Source of the DNA: Serratia sp. Ag1
Lineage (GTDB): Bacteria > Pseudomonadota > Gammaproteobacteria > Enterobacterales > Enterobacteriaceae
Length of the DNA stretch: 64,000 bases
Direction of reading: 5' to 3'
Assembly (NCBI RefSeq): GCF_000743355.1
Contig: NZ_JQEI01000033.1
Span: forward strand, 1 to 64,000
Below, one piece after another: positions 26,979-34,340 of this stretch. Position 1 is the first letter of the stretch. Each line of letters begins with the position of its first letter. The position numbers and the translations under genes are program-made. The notes below the pieces were generated by a model. The model was given only the letters and a program-made list of their open reading frames with translations, was not told the DNA's origin and searched no databases.

Positions 26979-27501
26979 TTTAACCTCGTTATTAACAGCA
27001 GAAGGCTTTTACTTTTGTTAACCACTAGTATCTTTTTTGTTTATACGAGATCAATTCATGATTTATCATGTAATGCTATTTTATGCACTCGGTGGATAAG
27101 CACTGCAATGAATGGATAGAAACGGATAAAAGACAGGAATAACCTTTCATCATAATGAGGGGAATATCTCAAGCCAAAATAAACCCCTCATAAAAAATAA
27201 CCCTTACGGGTGAAATAAAACATCAGCAGGCACTTTTTAAAATTCAGCAATTAGTGACTTCACGCCAGAGTCAACTATCAGCAGCATGCGGATAAATTCT
27301 GCGGATTTCGGCTGCCACATATTATCAAAACCAGGTAATGATACTTTGGGCGTAAGTAACTCAAGATATTATGAATGCGATTTATTAAGAGTAATCAACC
27401 TACTCTGACAAGGCTGATGAGTTAATTAAAAAGTTCATGAGTTTTATCACACGCCACCTTGGATACACCCCAAAAGTGAATAACGAAGAGGAAATCACAC
27501 C
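26979..27501. other. Divergent control region between iorA and the cyclase-family gene
   Basis: 523 bases without a gene. It holds a 14-base palindrome CATGATttATCATG (27057-27070), the XylS-type repeats (separate entry), a possible -10 CATAAT (27151-27156) for rightward transcription, and an inverted repeat ATGAGGGG / CCCCTCAT (27155-27162 and 27184-27191) that would fall in the 5' leader of such a transcript. The part 27200-27480 shows nothing I can name. Confidence 0.5.
27084..27118 (+). promoter_or_regulatory. Tandem XylS/BenR-type operator in the iorA upstream region
   Basis: Two exact matches to TGCA-N6-GGNTA: TGCA-CTCGGT-GGATA (27084-27098) and TGCA-ATGAAT-GGATA (27104-27118), offset by 20 bases. 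A third GGATA follows 10 bases later (27124). The repeats lie 106-140 bases upstream of the iorA start but read toward the cyclase gene. Confidence 0.6.
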
Positions 27502-28281
27502 ATGAGTGAAATATTACGGGCAATGGCTGCAGCACTAACGCAAGAAAAAATAACAGTGATCGATTTAACTCAGACTTTAACCTCTTCATTTCCGGCTTTA
27601 CAACTCCCCCCTGAGTTTGGGCAAGTGTGGTCATTTAAAATGGAGAGAATCTCTCACTATGACAAAAATGGCCCGGGATGGTACTGGAATAACTTCAGTT
27701 GCGGCGAACATACGGGAACTCACTTTGATGCCCCAATTCATTGGTTGAGCGGCAAAGATCAACCTGATAACAGCGTTGATACGATCCCGGTATCTCACTT
27801 TATTGCCCCTGCAGTCGTGCTCAACGCCAGCCAAGAAGTGGCAGAAAATCCTGACTGGCTCCTGACCGTCGATTTTTTACAGCAATGGGAGGCAGTACAT
27901 GGCCACATCCCTGCCGGAGCCTGGGTATTGTTACGCACCGATTGGTCAAAGCGGGCACATGACCCGGTCAATTTTCTCAATATCAGAGAAGATGGGGCTC
28001 ATACCCCTGGGCCTTCTCAGGCAGCCGTAGAGTGGCTGATTAATCAACGCGATATTAAAGGATTCGGGGTAGAAAGTATCAATACCGATGCCGGGCAATC
28101 CTATTCCTGGCCATTAGCTTACCCCTGCCATACCCTGATGCATGGGGCGAATAAATATGGCCTTCAGTGCTTGAAAAACCTGGATCAACTCCCTGCCACA
28201 GGTGCCATGCTCTTGGCTGCACCACTCAAAATAGAGGGGGGTTCTGGTAGCCCATTAAGAGTCTTAGCGCTGGTGGAATAA
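27502..28281 (+). CDS. Cyclase-family metal hydrolase (kynurenine formamidase / isatin hydrolase superfamily)
   Basis: 259 residues. The family signature HTGTHFDAPIHWLSG (about residues 74-88) provides the metal-binding His/Asp/His set; further conserved parts are GFGVESINTDAGQ and CHTLMHGANKYGLQCLKNLDQLP. Members hydrolyse cyclic or acyl amides, for example N-formylkynurenine or isatin, and some act in arylformamide breakdown. The gene is divergent from iorA over a region with XylS-type operators, and convergent with the RidA gene, so it could belong to either neighbour cluster. An AGAGGAAATCAC ribosome site supports the start. Substrate not assigned. Confidence 0.8.
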   Translation: MSEILRAMAAALTQEKITVIDLTQTLTSSFPALQLPPEFGQVWSFKMERISHYDKNGPGWYWNNFSCGEHTGTHFDAPIHWLSGKDQPDNSVDTIPVSHFIAPAVVLNASQEVAENPDWLLTVDFLQQWEAVHGHIPAGAWVLLRTDWSKRAHDPVNFLNIREDGAHTPGPSQAAVEWLINQRDIKGFGVESINTDAGQSYSWPLAYPCHTLMHGANKYGLQCLKNLDQLPATGAMLLAAPLKIEGGSGSPLRVLALVE

Positions 28282-28329
28282 CACATTTTTCACACGATAA
28301 CGGCGTTCTTTGGGGTATTTCATTAGATG

Positions 28330-28378
28330 ACTCAGAGGCATTTGTAGGCATCGCTGGCACCCACAAATGCCTCTGAGT
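28330..28378. terminator. Bidirectional terminator between the cyclase and ridA genes
   Basis: Perfect 16-bp inverted repeat ACTCAGAGGCATTTGT / ACAAATGCCTCTGAGT with a 17-nt loop, placed between two convergent genes. One of the strongest hairpins in the window. Confidence 0.8.
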
Positions 28379-28388
28379 TAACCCTTTC

Positions 28389-28793
28389 TTAACTCAAGCA
28401 GGCTGTTGCTTCTATCTCAATAAGAAACTCAGGCAGAGCGAGCGTCTGCACACCAATGAATGAGTTAGCTGCCGGTTCTGCGCCTTCATAAAACTCACTG
28501 ATTTGTGCGCAAACAGCAGCCAGGTTCTGTGGAGAATGGTTAACGACATAGGTGCGTAGGCGTACCACATCGGCAGGCGTAGCGCCTGCCGCCCGGAGAA
28601 CCTCTTTTAAGTTGGCCAGAGCTTGCCGGGTTTGCGCGATGAGATCTTGCCCTCCTACCAGTTCACCGTTGGCATTCCACGCCACTTGCCCTGACAGATG
28701 CAAGGTACGCCCTGGCTGTTGCTCGACTGCGTGAGAAAAACCAAACGGAACACTGGGGTACATCGTCTCGGGGTTGATAACACGTCTGTTCAT
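28389..28793 (-). CDS. RidA-family (YjgF) enamine/imine deaminase
   Basis: 134 residues from the ATG 7 bases after GGAG (a GTG precedes it). Family features: PFGFSHAVEQQPGRTLHLSGQVAW, the conserved Arg in VVRLRTYVVN and the glutamate near FLIEIEATACLS at the end. RidA proteins hydrolyse reactive imines made by amino-acid dehydratases and oxidases. It is the last gene of the DUF3311-symporter-VOC-RidA run, opposite an FAD amino-acid dehydrogenase cluster, which fits clearance of imine products. Confidence 0.85.
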   Translation of the reverse strand: MNRRVINPETMYPSVPFGFSHAVEQQPGRTLHLSGQVAWNANGELVGGQDLIAQTRQALANLKEVLRAAGATPADVVRLRTYVVNHSPQNLAAVCAQISEFYEGAEPAANSFIGVQTLALPEFLIEIEATACLS

Positions 28794-28827
28794 CACTGTT
28801 CTCCATCAGTTATGTCGGCATCTATTC

Positions 28828-29319
28828 CTACCGGGGATGCTCAACAAGTTCAAAGATATTCTTCCAAGGATCCTGGAAGTAACAAAAGCGGCTACCGACC
28901 GTCGGACCAGAATCCATAGCTATACAATCCAGCATGGTACAGCCACGGGCCGCCAGAAAAGCGGTGGCTATTTCAAGATTATCCACTTCTAAACCCAGAT
29001 GATGACTCCCTACCTGACCGCTACTCAACGGCTCCTGGTTGGCCCCAGGCTGAGGGGCATAATGAAACAGCTCAACCTTAAAACCACCGGGGAACTCAAG
29101 CATGGCCAAGCTGAAACGTGCCATCGCAATCCCTAAGTGCGCACTTGTCCAATCTCTGCCTGCCGCATCACGTGGCATATGTGTCGAGTCCAACGGGCCT
29201 ATCTGATATAAAATTCTGGCACCGAAGATCTCAACATAGAAATCGATTACGGGCTCCAGTTTGGCGACAGTCCAGGAAACGTGTTCTACCTTACGAATAT
29301 TAAGGAGTGGTGCATTCAT
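28828..29319 (-). CDS. VOC-family (glyoxalase-fold) metalloenzyme
   Basis: 163 residues forming two beta-alpha-beta-beta-beta units. Metal ligands expected for this fold are visible: His in VEHVSW (about 13), Glu in FKVELFHY (about 82), His in SHHLGLEV (about 102) and Glu in NIFELVEH near the C-terminus. The class covers glyoxalases, epimerases and ring-cleaving dioxygenases. It begins 4 bases after the symporter stop, so it is cotranscribed. The reaction is unknown; placement with a lyase and a dehydrogenase suggests a step on a hydroxy- or keto-acid intermediate. Confidence 0.75.
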   Translation of the reverse strand: MNAPLLNIRKVEHVSWTVAKLEPVIDFYVEIFGARILYQIGPLDSTHMPRDAAGRDWTSAHLGIAMARFSLAMLEFPGGFKVELFHYAPQPGANQEPLSSGQVGSHHLGLEVDNLEIATAFLAARGCTMLDCIAMDSGPTVGSRFCYFQDPWKNIFELVEHPR

Positions 29320-29323
29320 CGGC

Positions 29324-30826
29324 TCAGCTCCTATTAAGGTACGGCGAGGCTGGCTTCAGGGGCGATAGCAAACCAAGTGCCACATGTTTTTCCGGCGGCG
29401 CTTTAGTCAACAGACTGACGGCAATAACGACAAGCGCATTGGCAGCCATCGCAATCAAGCCAGGTTCCCAACTTGGTAAGGTGCTGGCTAGATAATCGCT
29501 CGACGCGGGCAGTAACAAGATCATAAACCCGACCATTACCCCGCACCCAACGCCTACCGCTGATGCCCGTTTCCACAGGAAACCAAGGAAAACACCGGGT
29601 GCCAACATCCCGATAGCTGAGTAAGCGCTCAGGAGAATAGAAACCAGTGAACCTTTCTGTGTCAGGGTGATAGTAACGGCAATTGCCGCAAAGACCACCA
29701 GGCTGATACGCGAGAGATGTAATGACAGTTTTTCACTCATCTGCGGTTTAAACGGCGCGACGATATTGCGGCTAAAGATCGAACCGGCGGTCAGCAATAA
29801 TACGGCCCCCGGTACCAGAGCCAACAAGAACCCCGTCCCAGCCAACAGGCCAATCACCCATTGTGGATATTTATCTGTCACAAATTGCAGCAGGACGGCG
29901 TTCATATTACCGCCCGGTGGCTGAGTGCCTGCAACGAGTGCGGCAAATCCAAGCAGGATAATGACCCCGAATGCCAGAGAGTAAATGGGTTGCCAAATGG
30001 CATTACGACGAATGGAAGTGGCGCTGTTGGCGGAATAGGAAACCTGGAATAGATGAGGAAATACCCAGTTACCCAAGGCAATATTCATTGCCGATGTCAT
30101 CAGCCAGATATGGGTCGTTGGCGAAGCCAGATCCCGCCCAGGAAGTTGCCCGATCCCCGGATGAGTTGCTTCCGCTTTCGTGAAAATGTCGAGCAAAGAA
30201 CTGGCACCGGCAGCTTCTGCTGCCGACCAGGCCAAGATGACCACCAACACGACCATCAGAATATCTTTGACGGCTGCGGCGAAAGCCGCAGAACGCAGCC
30301 CGGCAAACAACACAAAGGCCACCATCAAACCACCGGCCACCATCGTTGAGACGGTATTGGAAAGCGCGCCATCGAAGGTTAAAGAAACAATTAAACCCAG
30401 GCTGATTAACTGAATCTGGACGTAAACAATCAAAGCACCGATGCCAACCACCCCCGTTGTCACACCCAACCAGCGTGAGTTATAGCGCTGGGTAAAGAAA
30501 TCAGCCTGGGTAATGAGGTTGCGCAAGCGCCCTGCTTGCCAAATTTTGGGCATTAGCCAGTAACCAATCGCATAGGACAACGAGACTGAACAAAAAGCGA
30601 GATAAGCGGGAGCCCCCAGTGCCCAGGCGTAACCGGCAATACCAAAAACAGCAAAGGTTGTGTAGATTTCGCCCGCATTCACAAACCAGAACAGCAAGCT
30701 GCCGAGACTCCGGCCCCCAACCGCCCAATCAGCCAAGTTACGTTTGCGCGCCTGTCGGACACGCCCAAAAATAATCGAGCCAACGACAGCCACGATTAAA
30801 ATAATGCTTATAATCAATAGCTTCAT
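29324..30826 (-). CDS. Sodium:solute symporter (SSS family)
   Basis: 500 residues with about 13 hydrophobic segments. The SSS pattern is seen in RNLADWAVGGRSLGSLLFWFVNAGEIYTTFA split over residues 33-65, in YSAIGMLAPGVFLGFLWKRA and in the long central helices. Its start overlaps the DUF3311 stop by 4 bases. DUF3311 partners commonly accompany SSS carriers of organic acids or amino acids. It probably imports the substrate of the catabolic genes transcribed divergently. The solute cannot be inferred with confidence; pantothenate/proline-like relatives are one possibility. Confidence 0.85.
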   Translation of the reverse strand: MKLLIISIILIVAVVGSIIFGRVRQARKRNLADWAVGGRSLGSLLFWFVNAGEIYTTFAVFGIAGYAWALGAPAYLAFCSVSLSYAIGYWLMPKIWQAGRLRNLITQADFFTQRYNSRWLGVTTGVVGIGALIVYVQIQLISLGLIVSLTFDGALSNTVSTMVAGGLMVAFVLFAGLRSAAFAAAVKDILMVVLVVILAWSAAEAAGASSLLDIFTKAEATHPGIGQLPGRDLASPTTHIWLMTSAMNIALGNWVFPHLFQVSYSANSATSIRRNAIWQPIYSLAFGVIILLGFAALVAGTQPPGGNMNAVLLQFVTDKYPQWVIGLLAGTGFLLALVPGAVLLLTAGSIFSRNIVAPFKPQMSEKLSLHLSRISLVVFAAIAVTITLTQKGSLVSILLSAYSAIGMLAPGVFLGFLWKRASAVGVGCGVMVGFMILLLPASSDYLASTLPSWEPGLIAMAANALVVIAVSLLTKAPPEKHVALGLLSPLKPASPYLNRS

Positions 30827-31113
30827 AATGGTTTCTCGAGTTTTGCATGGATCTGTGCCTGCAGGAATGCCAGTTCTTCACGTTCAACGCCGACATGGCG
30901 ATCTAAATGAAAAATGACGGCGAAGATGATGCTGGAAAAGATCACCCCCAGCATTTGCCAGACCAGCGGGAATGGCAGACCAAGCGGGGTATAATGAATG
31001 GCGTTGGCCCACGGCACGGCCGCGACTTGCCATAAAAACGGCAGGCAGAGCATCCAAAGATGCGGGCGTTTGATTTTACGATAGTGTATAGAGTGCAGGG
31101 TAGGTTTGGTCAT
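30823..31113 (-). CDS. DUF3311 small membrane protein, symporter partner
   Basis: 96 residues with two hydrophobic segments (LWMLCLPFLWQVAAVPWAN, then FPLVWQMLGVIFSSIIFAVIF), the usual DUF3311 layout, and a cytoplasmic tail with VEREELAFLQAQIH. Small proteins of this family are translationally coupled to SSS symporters and are thought to be accessory subunits. First gene of the leftward operon; its start lies 27 bases from the operator at 31141-31162. Confidence 0.82.
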   Translation of the reverse strand: MTKPTLHSIHYRKIKRPHLWMLCLPFLWQVAAVPWANAIHYTPLGLPFPLVWQMLGVIFSSIIFAVIFHLDRHVGVEREELAFLQAQIHAKLEKPL

Positions 31114-31140
31114 AATCCAATATCCTTATAGTTTTTATTT

Positions 31141-31162
31141 GTGCACTTATAGCGCACAAAAT
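31141..31162. promoter_or_regulatory. Operator copy 1, symporter side
   Basis: A 22-base element, GTGCAcTtATAGc then GcACAAAAT, centred about 38 bases upstream of the DUF3311 start. It contains the dyad TTTGTGC-N9-GCACAAA (31138-31160). Eighteen of 22 bases recur at 31314-31335 in the same orientation. Confidence 0.6.
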
Positions 31163-31313
31163 AAAAGCTATGACCAAGCGTTCAAACTGTCAAACATTTC
31201 CTTAACAAATCAAACAAACAGGTAAATAAGCTGTTTTTATTGTAAATTTAAGGCTTAAATTTCGACATGCCCATTTTTTATCGAATACCAAAGATTTGAC
31301 CCATTTGATTTAC

Positions 31314-31335
31314 GTGCAGTCATAGTGTACAAAAT
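31314..31335. promoter_or_regulatory. Operator copy 2, regulator side
   Basis: Second copy of the element (GTGCAgTcATAGt then GtACAAAAT), 25 bases before the GTG start of the XRE-cupin regulator. The pairing of one site with each divergent promoter suggests the regulator controls its own operon and the symporter operon. Confidence 0.6.
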
Positions 31336-31359
31336 ATCTATCGTTTGGAGAAACTGAAC

Positions 31360-31896
31360 GTGCTAGGAAAACGTCTGAAAGAGTTACGCATGTCGCGTGG
31401 GCTATCGCTGCGGGCTTTAGCCGCCACGACCGGGTTGTCGGCAACCTTGTTGAGCCAGATTGAAAGGGAAGTCACTGAACCCAGCCTGACTACCCTGCGC
31501 AGGCTCAGTAATGTGTTCGGCGAATCAATGTCAGCGCTTTTCGCCGATCCCAGCGCGCCAAGCGTTTGGATCAGCCGCCCAGGTGAACGCACTACGCTGA
31601 TGGGGCCTAAGGGGGGTGTGAGCTATGAACGCCTGACCCAAGGGAACGGGCAAATGGAAGTGCTGCGGGCGGTTTTTCAGCCAGGGCAGTTTTCATCTGA
31701 GCAACCATTGCGGCACCCGGCGCTTGAAAGCGTCTATGTGCTGCGTGGCACGCTCAGCGTAATGATTGGTGATCTCCATTACGTGGTCAACGCGGGTGAA
31801 AATATAGCATTCGACGCTAACGCAGCACATCGCTACATAAACGAAGGGCAAGAGGCTGTAGAGATCCTGATGTCGATCACGCCACCTGTTCCTTGA
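31360..31896 (+). CDS. XRE-family regulator with C-terminal cupin domain
   Basis: 178 residues from the GTG located 9 bases after GGAG; an upstream TTG (31345) would place the ribosome site inside the gene. The N-terminal helix-turn-helix (KRLKELRMSRGLSLRALAATTG, in two parts, then SATLLSQIEREVTEPSL) is followed at about 105-175 by a cupin (LESVYVLRGTLSVMIGD, YVVNAGENIAFDANAAHRY). This class (SutR/PuuR type) usually represses amino-acid or polyamine catabolic genes and is released by a metabolite bound in the cupin. First gene of the rightward operon ending at 35811. Confidence 0.87.
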   Translation: MLGKRLKELRMSRGLSLRALAATTGLSATLLSQIEREVTEPSLTTLRRLSNVFGESMSALFADPSAPSVWISRPGERTTLMGPKGGVSYERLTQGNGQMEVLRAVFQPGQFSSEQPLRHPALESVYVLRGTLSVMIGDLHYVVNAGENIAFDANAAHRYINEGQEAVEILMSITPPVP

Positions 31897-31922
31897 TGAT
31901 TTTAGGCCATTAAAGGTGTCAG

Positions 31923-32861
31923 ATGAACAGAAACGATATCGACTGGTACGGCTATATTCCGGCCATCACTACCCCTTTCACCCGTGCAGGCGACCTGGAT
32001 TTAACGGGTCTGGCGGGCCAACTCGAATGGTATGTTCAGCAACGCATGCACGGTGTGGTCTTGGCGGGAACCTCGGGAGAATGGTTTAGCCTGAGCGAAT
32101 CGGAACGGGCCCAGTTGTTCAGTGAGTCTGCACGGGTTATCGACAGACGCATGACGGTGATCGGCGGTTGCAACGCGTTTACCGCCGCAGAGGCTATCCG
32201 CCATGCCCATGCCGCCGAACGTGCAGGGCTGGACGGAATTCTGTTGACACCTCCGCCCTACATGGTTCCTAACGCCAACGAATTGATCCAGTTTTATCAG
32301 GATGTCTCTGATGCTACCGACATCCCATTGTGCATCTACAACTGGCCACGTGGGTGTGTGGTTGATATGAATATCGACCTGTTGGATCGTTTGGCCGATA
32401 TCAATAATGTCGTCGCCATCAAAAACTCAACGCCAGATTTTGCGGCCTTTCTTGACGGGCTTTATCGGCTCTCTGACAAGGTACGTTACTTTAATGTGCC
32501 CACCACCAAACTGGGTGCCGACCTGGTCGAAATGGGCCATGGTGACGGCTTGATGGGGGCTGGCGGTGTACTGGGAAGCGATCACCCTGATTTCTGGAAT
32601 CTGCTACGCAGCGGTGATAAAGCACGAGCGATTGAGTTAGGTGAACGTGATCGTGTGATCATGCGTGCCTGGTTCAACAAGGATTTTGCCGGTAATTTTG
32701 GCAGCGCTCAGGCGATCCTGAAAACGGCTTTGCGTTTACGTGGGGTGCCAGCAGGCTTTGTGCGCCGACCCTTGTTAGAACTGAATGCGGCTGAAGTGGC
32801 GTCAGTTGCCGCCACGCTGACAAGTTTGGGTATTGAAATCGTTAACCCAACCGCTCAATGA
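31923..32861 (+). CDS. DapA-family aldolase/lyase
   Basis: 312 residues, a TIM barrel of the dihydrodipicolinate synthase/N-acetylneuraminate lyase family. Visible active-site parts: GTSGEWFSLS (about 46-55), the catalytic Tyr in CIYNWPRG (about 139-146) and the Schiff-base Lys in VVAIKNSTPDF (about 165). One relative of this combination is the pyrroline-4-hydroxy-2-carboxylate deaminase of hydroxyproline breakdown, which also lies beside FAD dehydrogenase subunits. The deaminase reading is plausible but not proven; a generic 2-keto acid aldolase is the alternative. Its end overlaps the next start by 4 bases. Confidence 0.8.
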   Translation: MNRNDIDWYGYIPAITTPFTRAGDLDLTGLAGQLEWYVQQRMHGVVLAGTSGEWFSLSESERAQLFSESARVIDRRMTVIGGCNAFTAAEAIRHAHAAERAGLDGILLTPPPYMVPNANELIQFYQDVSDATDIPLCIYNWPRGCVVDMNIDLLDRLADINNVVAIKNSTPDFAAFLDGLYRLSDKVRYFNVPTTKLGADLVEMGHGDGLMGAGGVLGSDHPDFWNLLRSGDKARAIELGERDRVIMRAWFNKDFAGNFGSAQAILKTALRLRGVPAGFVRRPLLELNAAEVASVAATLTSLGIEIVNPTAQ

Positions 32862-34054
32862 ATACCCCACGGTTCGAAGCACAAGCCCCACTGGATTGCC
32901 TGGTGATCGGCGGTGGGTTGCTGGGAAGTGCCGTTGCCTATTACCTGGCAAAAGCAGGGGCCACCGTGCGTTTGGTCGAACGTAGCCAACTGAACAGTGC
33001 TGCATCAAGCCAGAACGCAGGCAGCCTGCATTTTCAGCTTGAATACCGCATGATCGAAAATGGTATCGCAGCCGCCAATAAAGCCGCGGAAGCCATGCCG
33101 CTGCACCTGGATGCGCAAAACGCCTGGGCTGGGCTTGAAACTGAGCTTGGGATGCCGGTCGGCGTTGTACAGCACGGCGGGTTGATGGTGGCTGAGACGC
33201 CCCAGCAACTTGCCGTTCTGGAACGGAAAATCGCCCTCGAACAGGCCAATGGTCTGGATGTTGAAATGCTGGATGCCGCGCAAGTGCAGCGTCGTGCGCC
33301 TTATCTCAGTGAGCAGATCCTGGGAGCCGCATTTTGTGCGCAAGAAGGCAAGGCAGATCCACGCCGTTGTGTGCTGGCTTATGCTGCGTCAGCGGCTCGC
33401 CTTGGTGCCCGTATCGACAGCGGTCTTGGCGTTGTGGCATTAAACTATGAGTCAGGTGCCTGGCGGGTGCAATTCAGCGATGGCAGTGAATGCCAGGCCA
33501 GCACACTGGCAATTACCGCAGGTGCCTGGTCAGGAAGAGTGGCTGCCATGGCCGGTATCAGCCTGCCTGTAAGCCCCGTTGCGCTGACCATGACCACCAC
33601 CATGCGTACCCAACCATTAATAACGCATCTGATTCAACATGCTGGCCGACGCCTTTCACTCAAGCAAACGGGTGATGGCCAGATTCTGATTGGCGGTGGC
33701 TGGCCTGCGCGCTTGCATCACCATCAGGGAGTGCATGACCTTGAACGTCGGCCTGAACTTTTAATGCCTTCGTTAACGGGCAATATGAGTGCCGCACTGG
33801 CCGTCGTTCCAGAGCTGAAAAGGGTTTCTATCCTACGTGTCTGGACCGGCACCACTGCGCTGGTTGCCGACCAACTGCCGCTCTTGGGTGAAGTGCCTAA
33901 GAGCCGTGGCCTGTTCATTGCCACAGGCGGCTCGGCGTTTACCCTGGGCCCCACCTATGCCCGACTGCTGGCTGAACGCATCCTTGGCCAGCCTGCAACA
34001 CTAGACATTACGCCTTTTGATCCTCGTCGTTTTGGGAGCCTTACCCTTGCCTGA
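32858..34054 (+). CDS. FAD-dependent amino-acid dehydrogenase subunit (DAO fold)
   Basis: 398 residues. N-terminal Rossmann motif LVIGGGLLGSAVAYYLAKAG with the acidic end of the beta-alpha-beta unit at VERSQL; substrate-domain features AGSLHFQLEY and, near the C-terminus, RVWTGTTALVADQLPLLGE and GLFIATGGSAFTLGP, all as in glycine/D-amino-acid oxidase-like dehydrogenases. Together with the next two genes it makes a heteromeric enzyme of the type known for D-hydroxyproline dehydrogenase and octopine/nopaline oxidase (beta subunit). It oxidises the C-N bond of a D- or N-substituted amino acid; electrons pass to the partner subunits. Confidence 0.85.
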   Translation: MNTPRFEAQAPLDCLVIGGGLLGSAVAYYLAKAGATVRLVERSQLNSAASSQNAGSLHFQLEYRMIENGIAAANKAAEAMPLHLDAQNAWAGLETELGMPVGVVQHGGLMVAETPQQLAVLERKIALEQANGLDVEMLDAAQVQRRAPYLSEQILGAAFCAQEGKADPRRCVLAYAASAARLGARIDSGLGVVALNYESGAWRVQFSDGSECQASTLAITAGAWSGRVAAMAGISLPVSPVALTMTTTMRTQPLITHLIQHAGRRLSLKQTGDGQILIGGGWPARLHHHQGVHDLERRPELLMPSLTGNMSAALAVVPELKRVSILRVWTGTTALVADQLPLLGEVPKSRGLFIATGGSAFTLGPTYARLLAERILGQPATLDITPFDPRRFGSLTLA

Positions 34055-34340
34055 TTCCAAACGTCTTGAACCGGTGGCCAATTTGCGCCCCAATCCAATA
34101 AAAATACTCGTGAATGGTCATGAGACCTGGTGTTATCCCGGTGAGACCGTCGCTACCGCCTTGCTGAGTACCGGGATTCGCGGCTTTCGACGGAGCGTGC
34201 TCGGAACGCTGCGGGCACCGGTATGCAATATGGGTGTATGTTATGAATGCCTGGTGACTATCAACGGGCTGGAAACCCAGCGCAGTTGCATGACGCTGGT
34301 CAGCCCAGGGATGGTGGTAGAGGTGGCTGATGCAACCTGA
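34047..34340 (+). CDS. [2Fe-2S] small subunit of the FAD dehydrogenase
   Basis: 97 residues if started at the TTG at 34047, which lies about 8 bases after GGGAG and overlaps the end of the previous gene; a longer frame from 34017 is possible but unlikely. The Fe-S motif APVCNMGVCYECLVTI plus a later Cys in TQRSCMTL gives the C-x4-C-x2-C-xn-C set of Fer2_4 domains. It overlaps the next gene by 11 bases. It is the electron-transfer subunit of the three-part dehydrogenase. Confidence 0.82.
   Translation: MPDSKRLEPVANLRPNPIKILVNGHETWCYPGETVATALLSTGIRGFRRSVLGTLRAPVCNMGVCYECLVTINGLETQRSCMTLVSPGMVVEVADAT

Noticed and set aside
27155-27191. ATGAGGGG / CCCCTCAT as a terminator
   Set aside because: The loop is 21 bases, no T run follows on either strand, and it lies far from any upstream stop codon; kept only as a note on the leader region.
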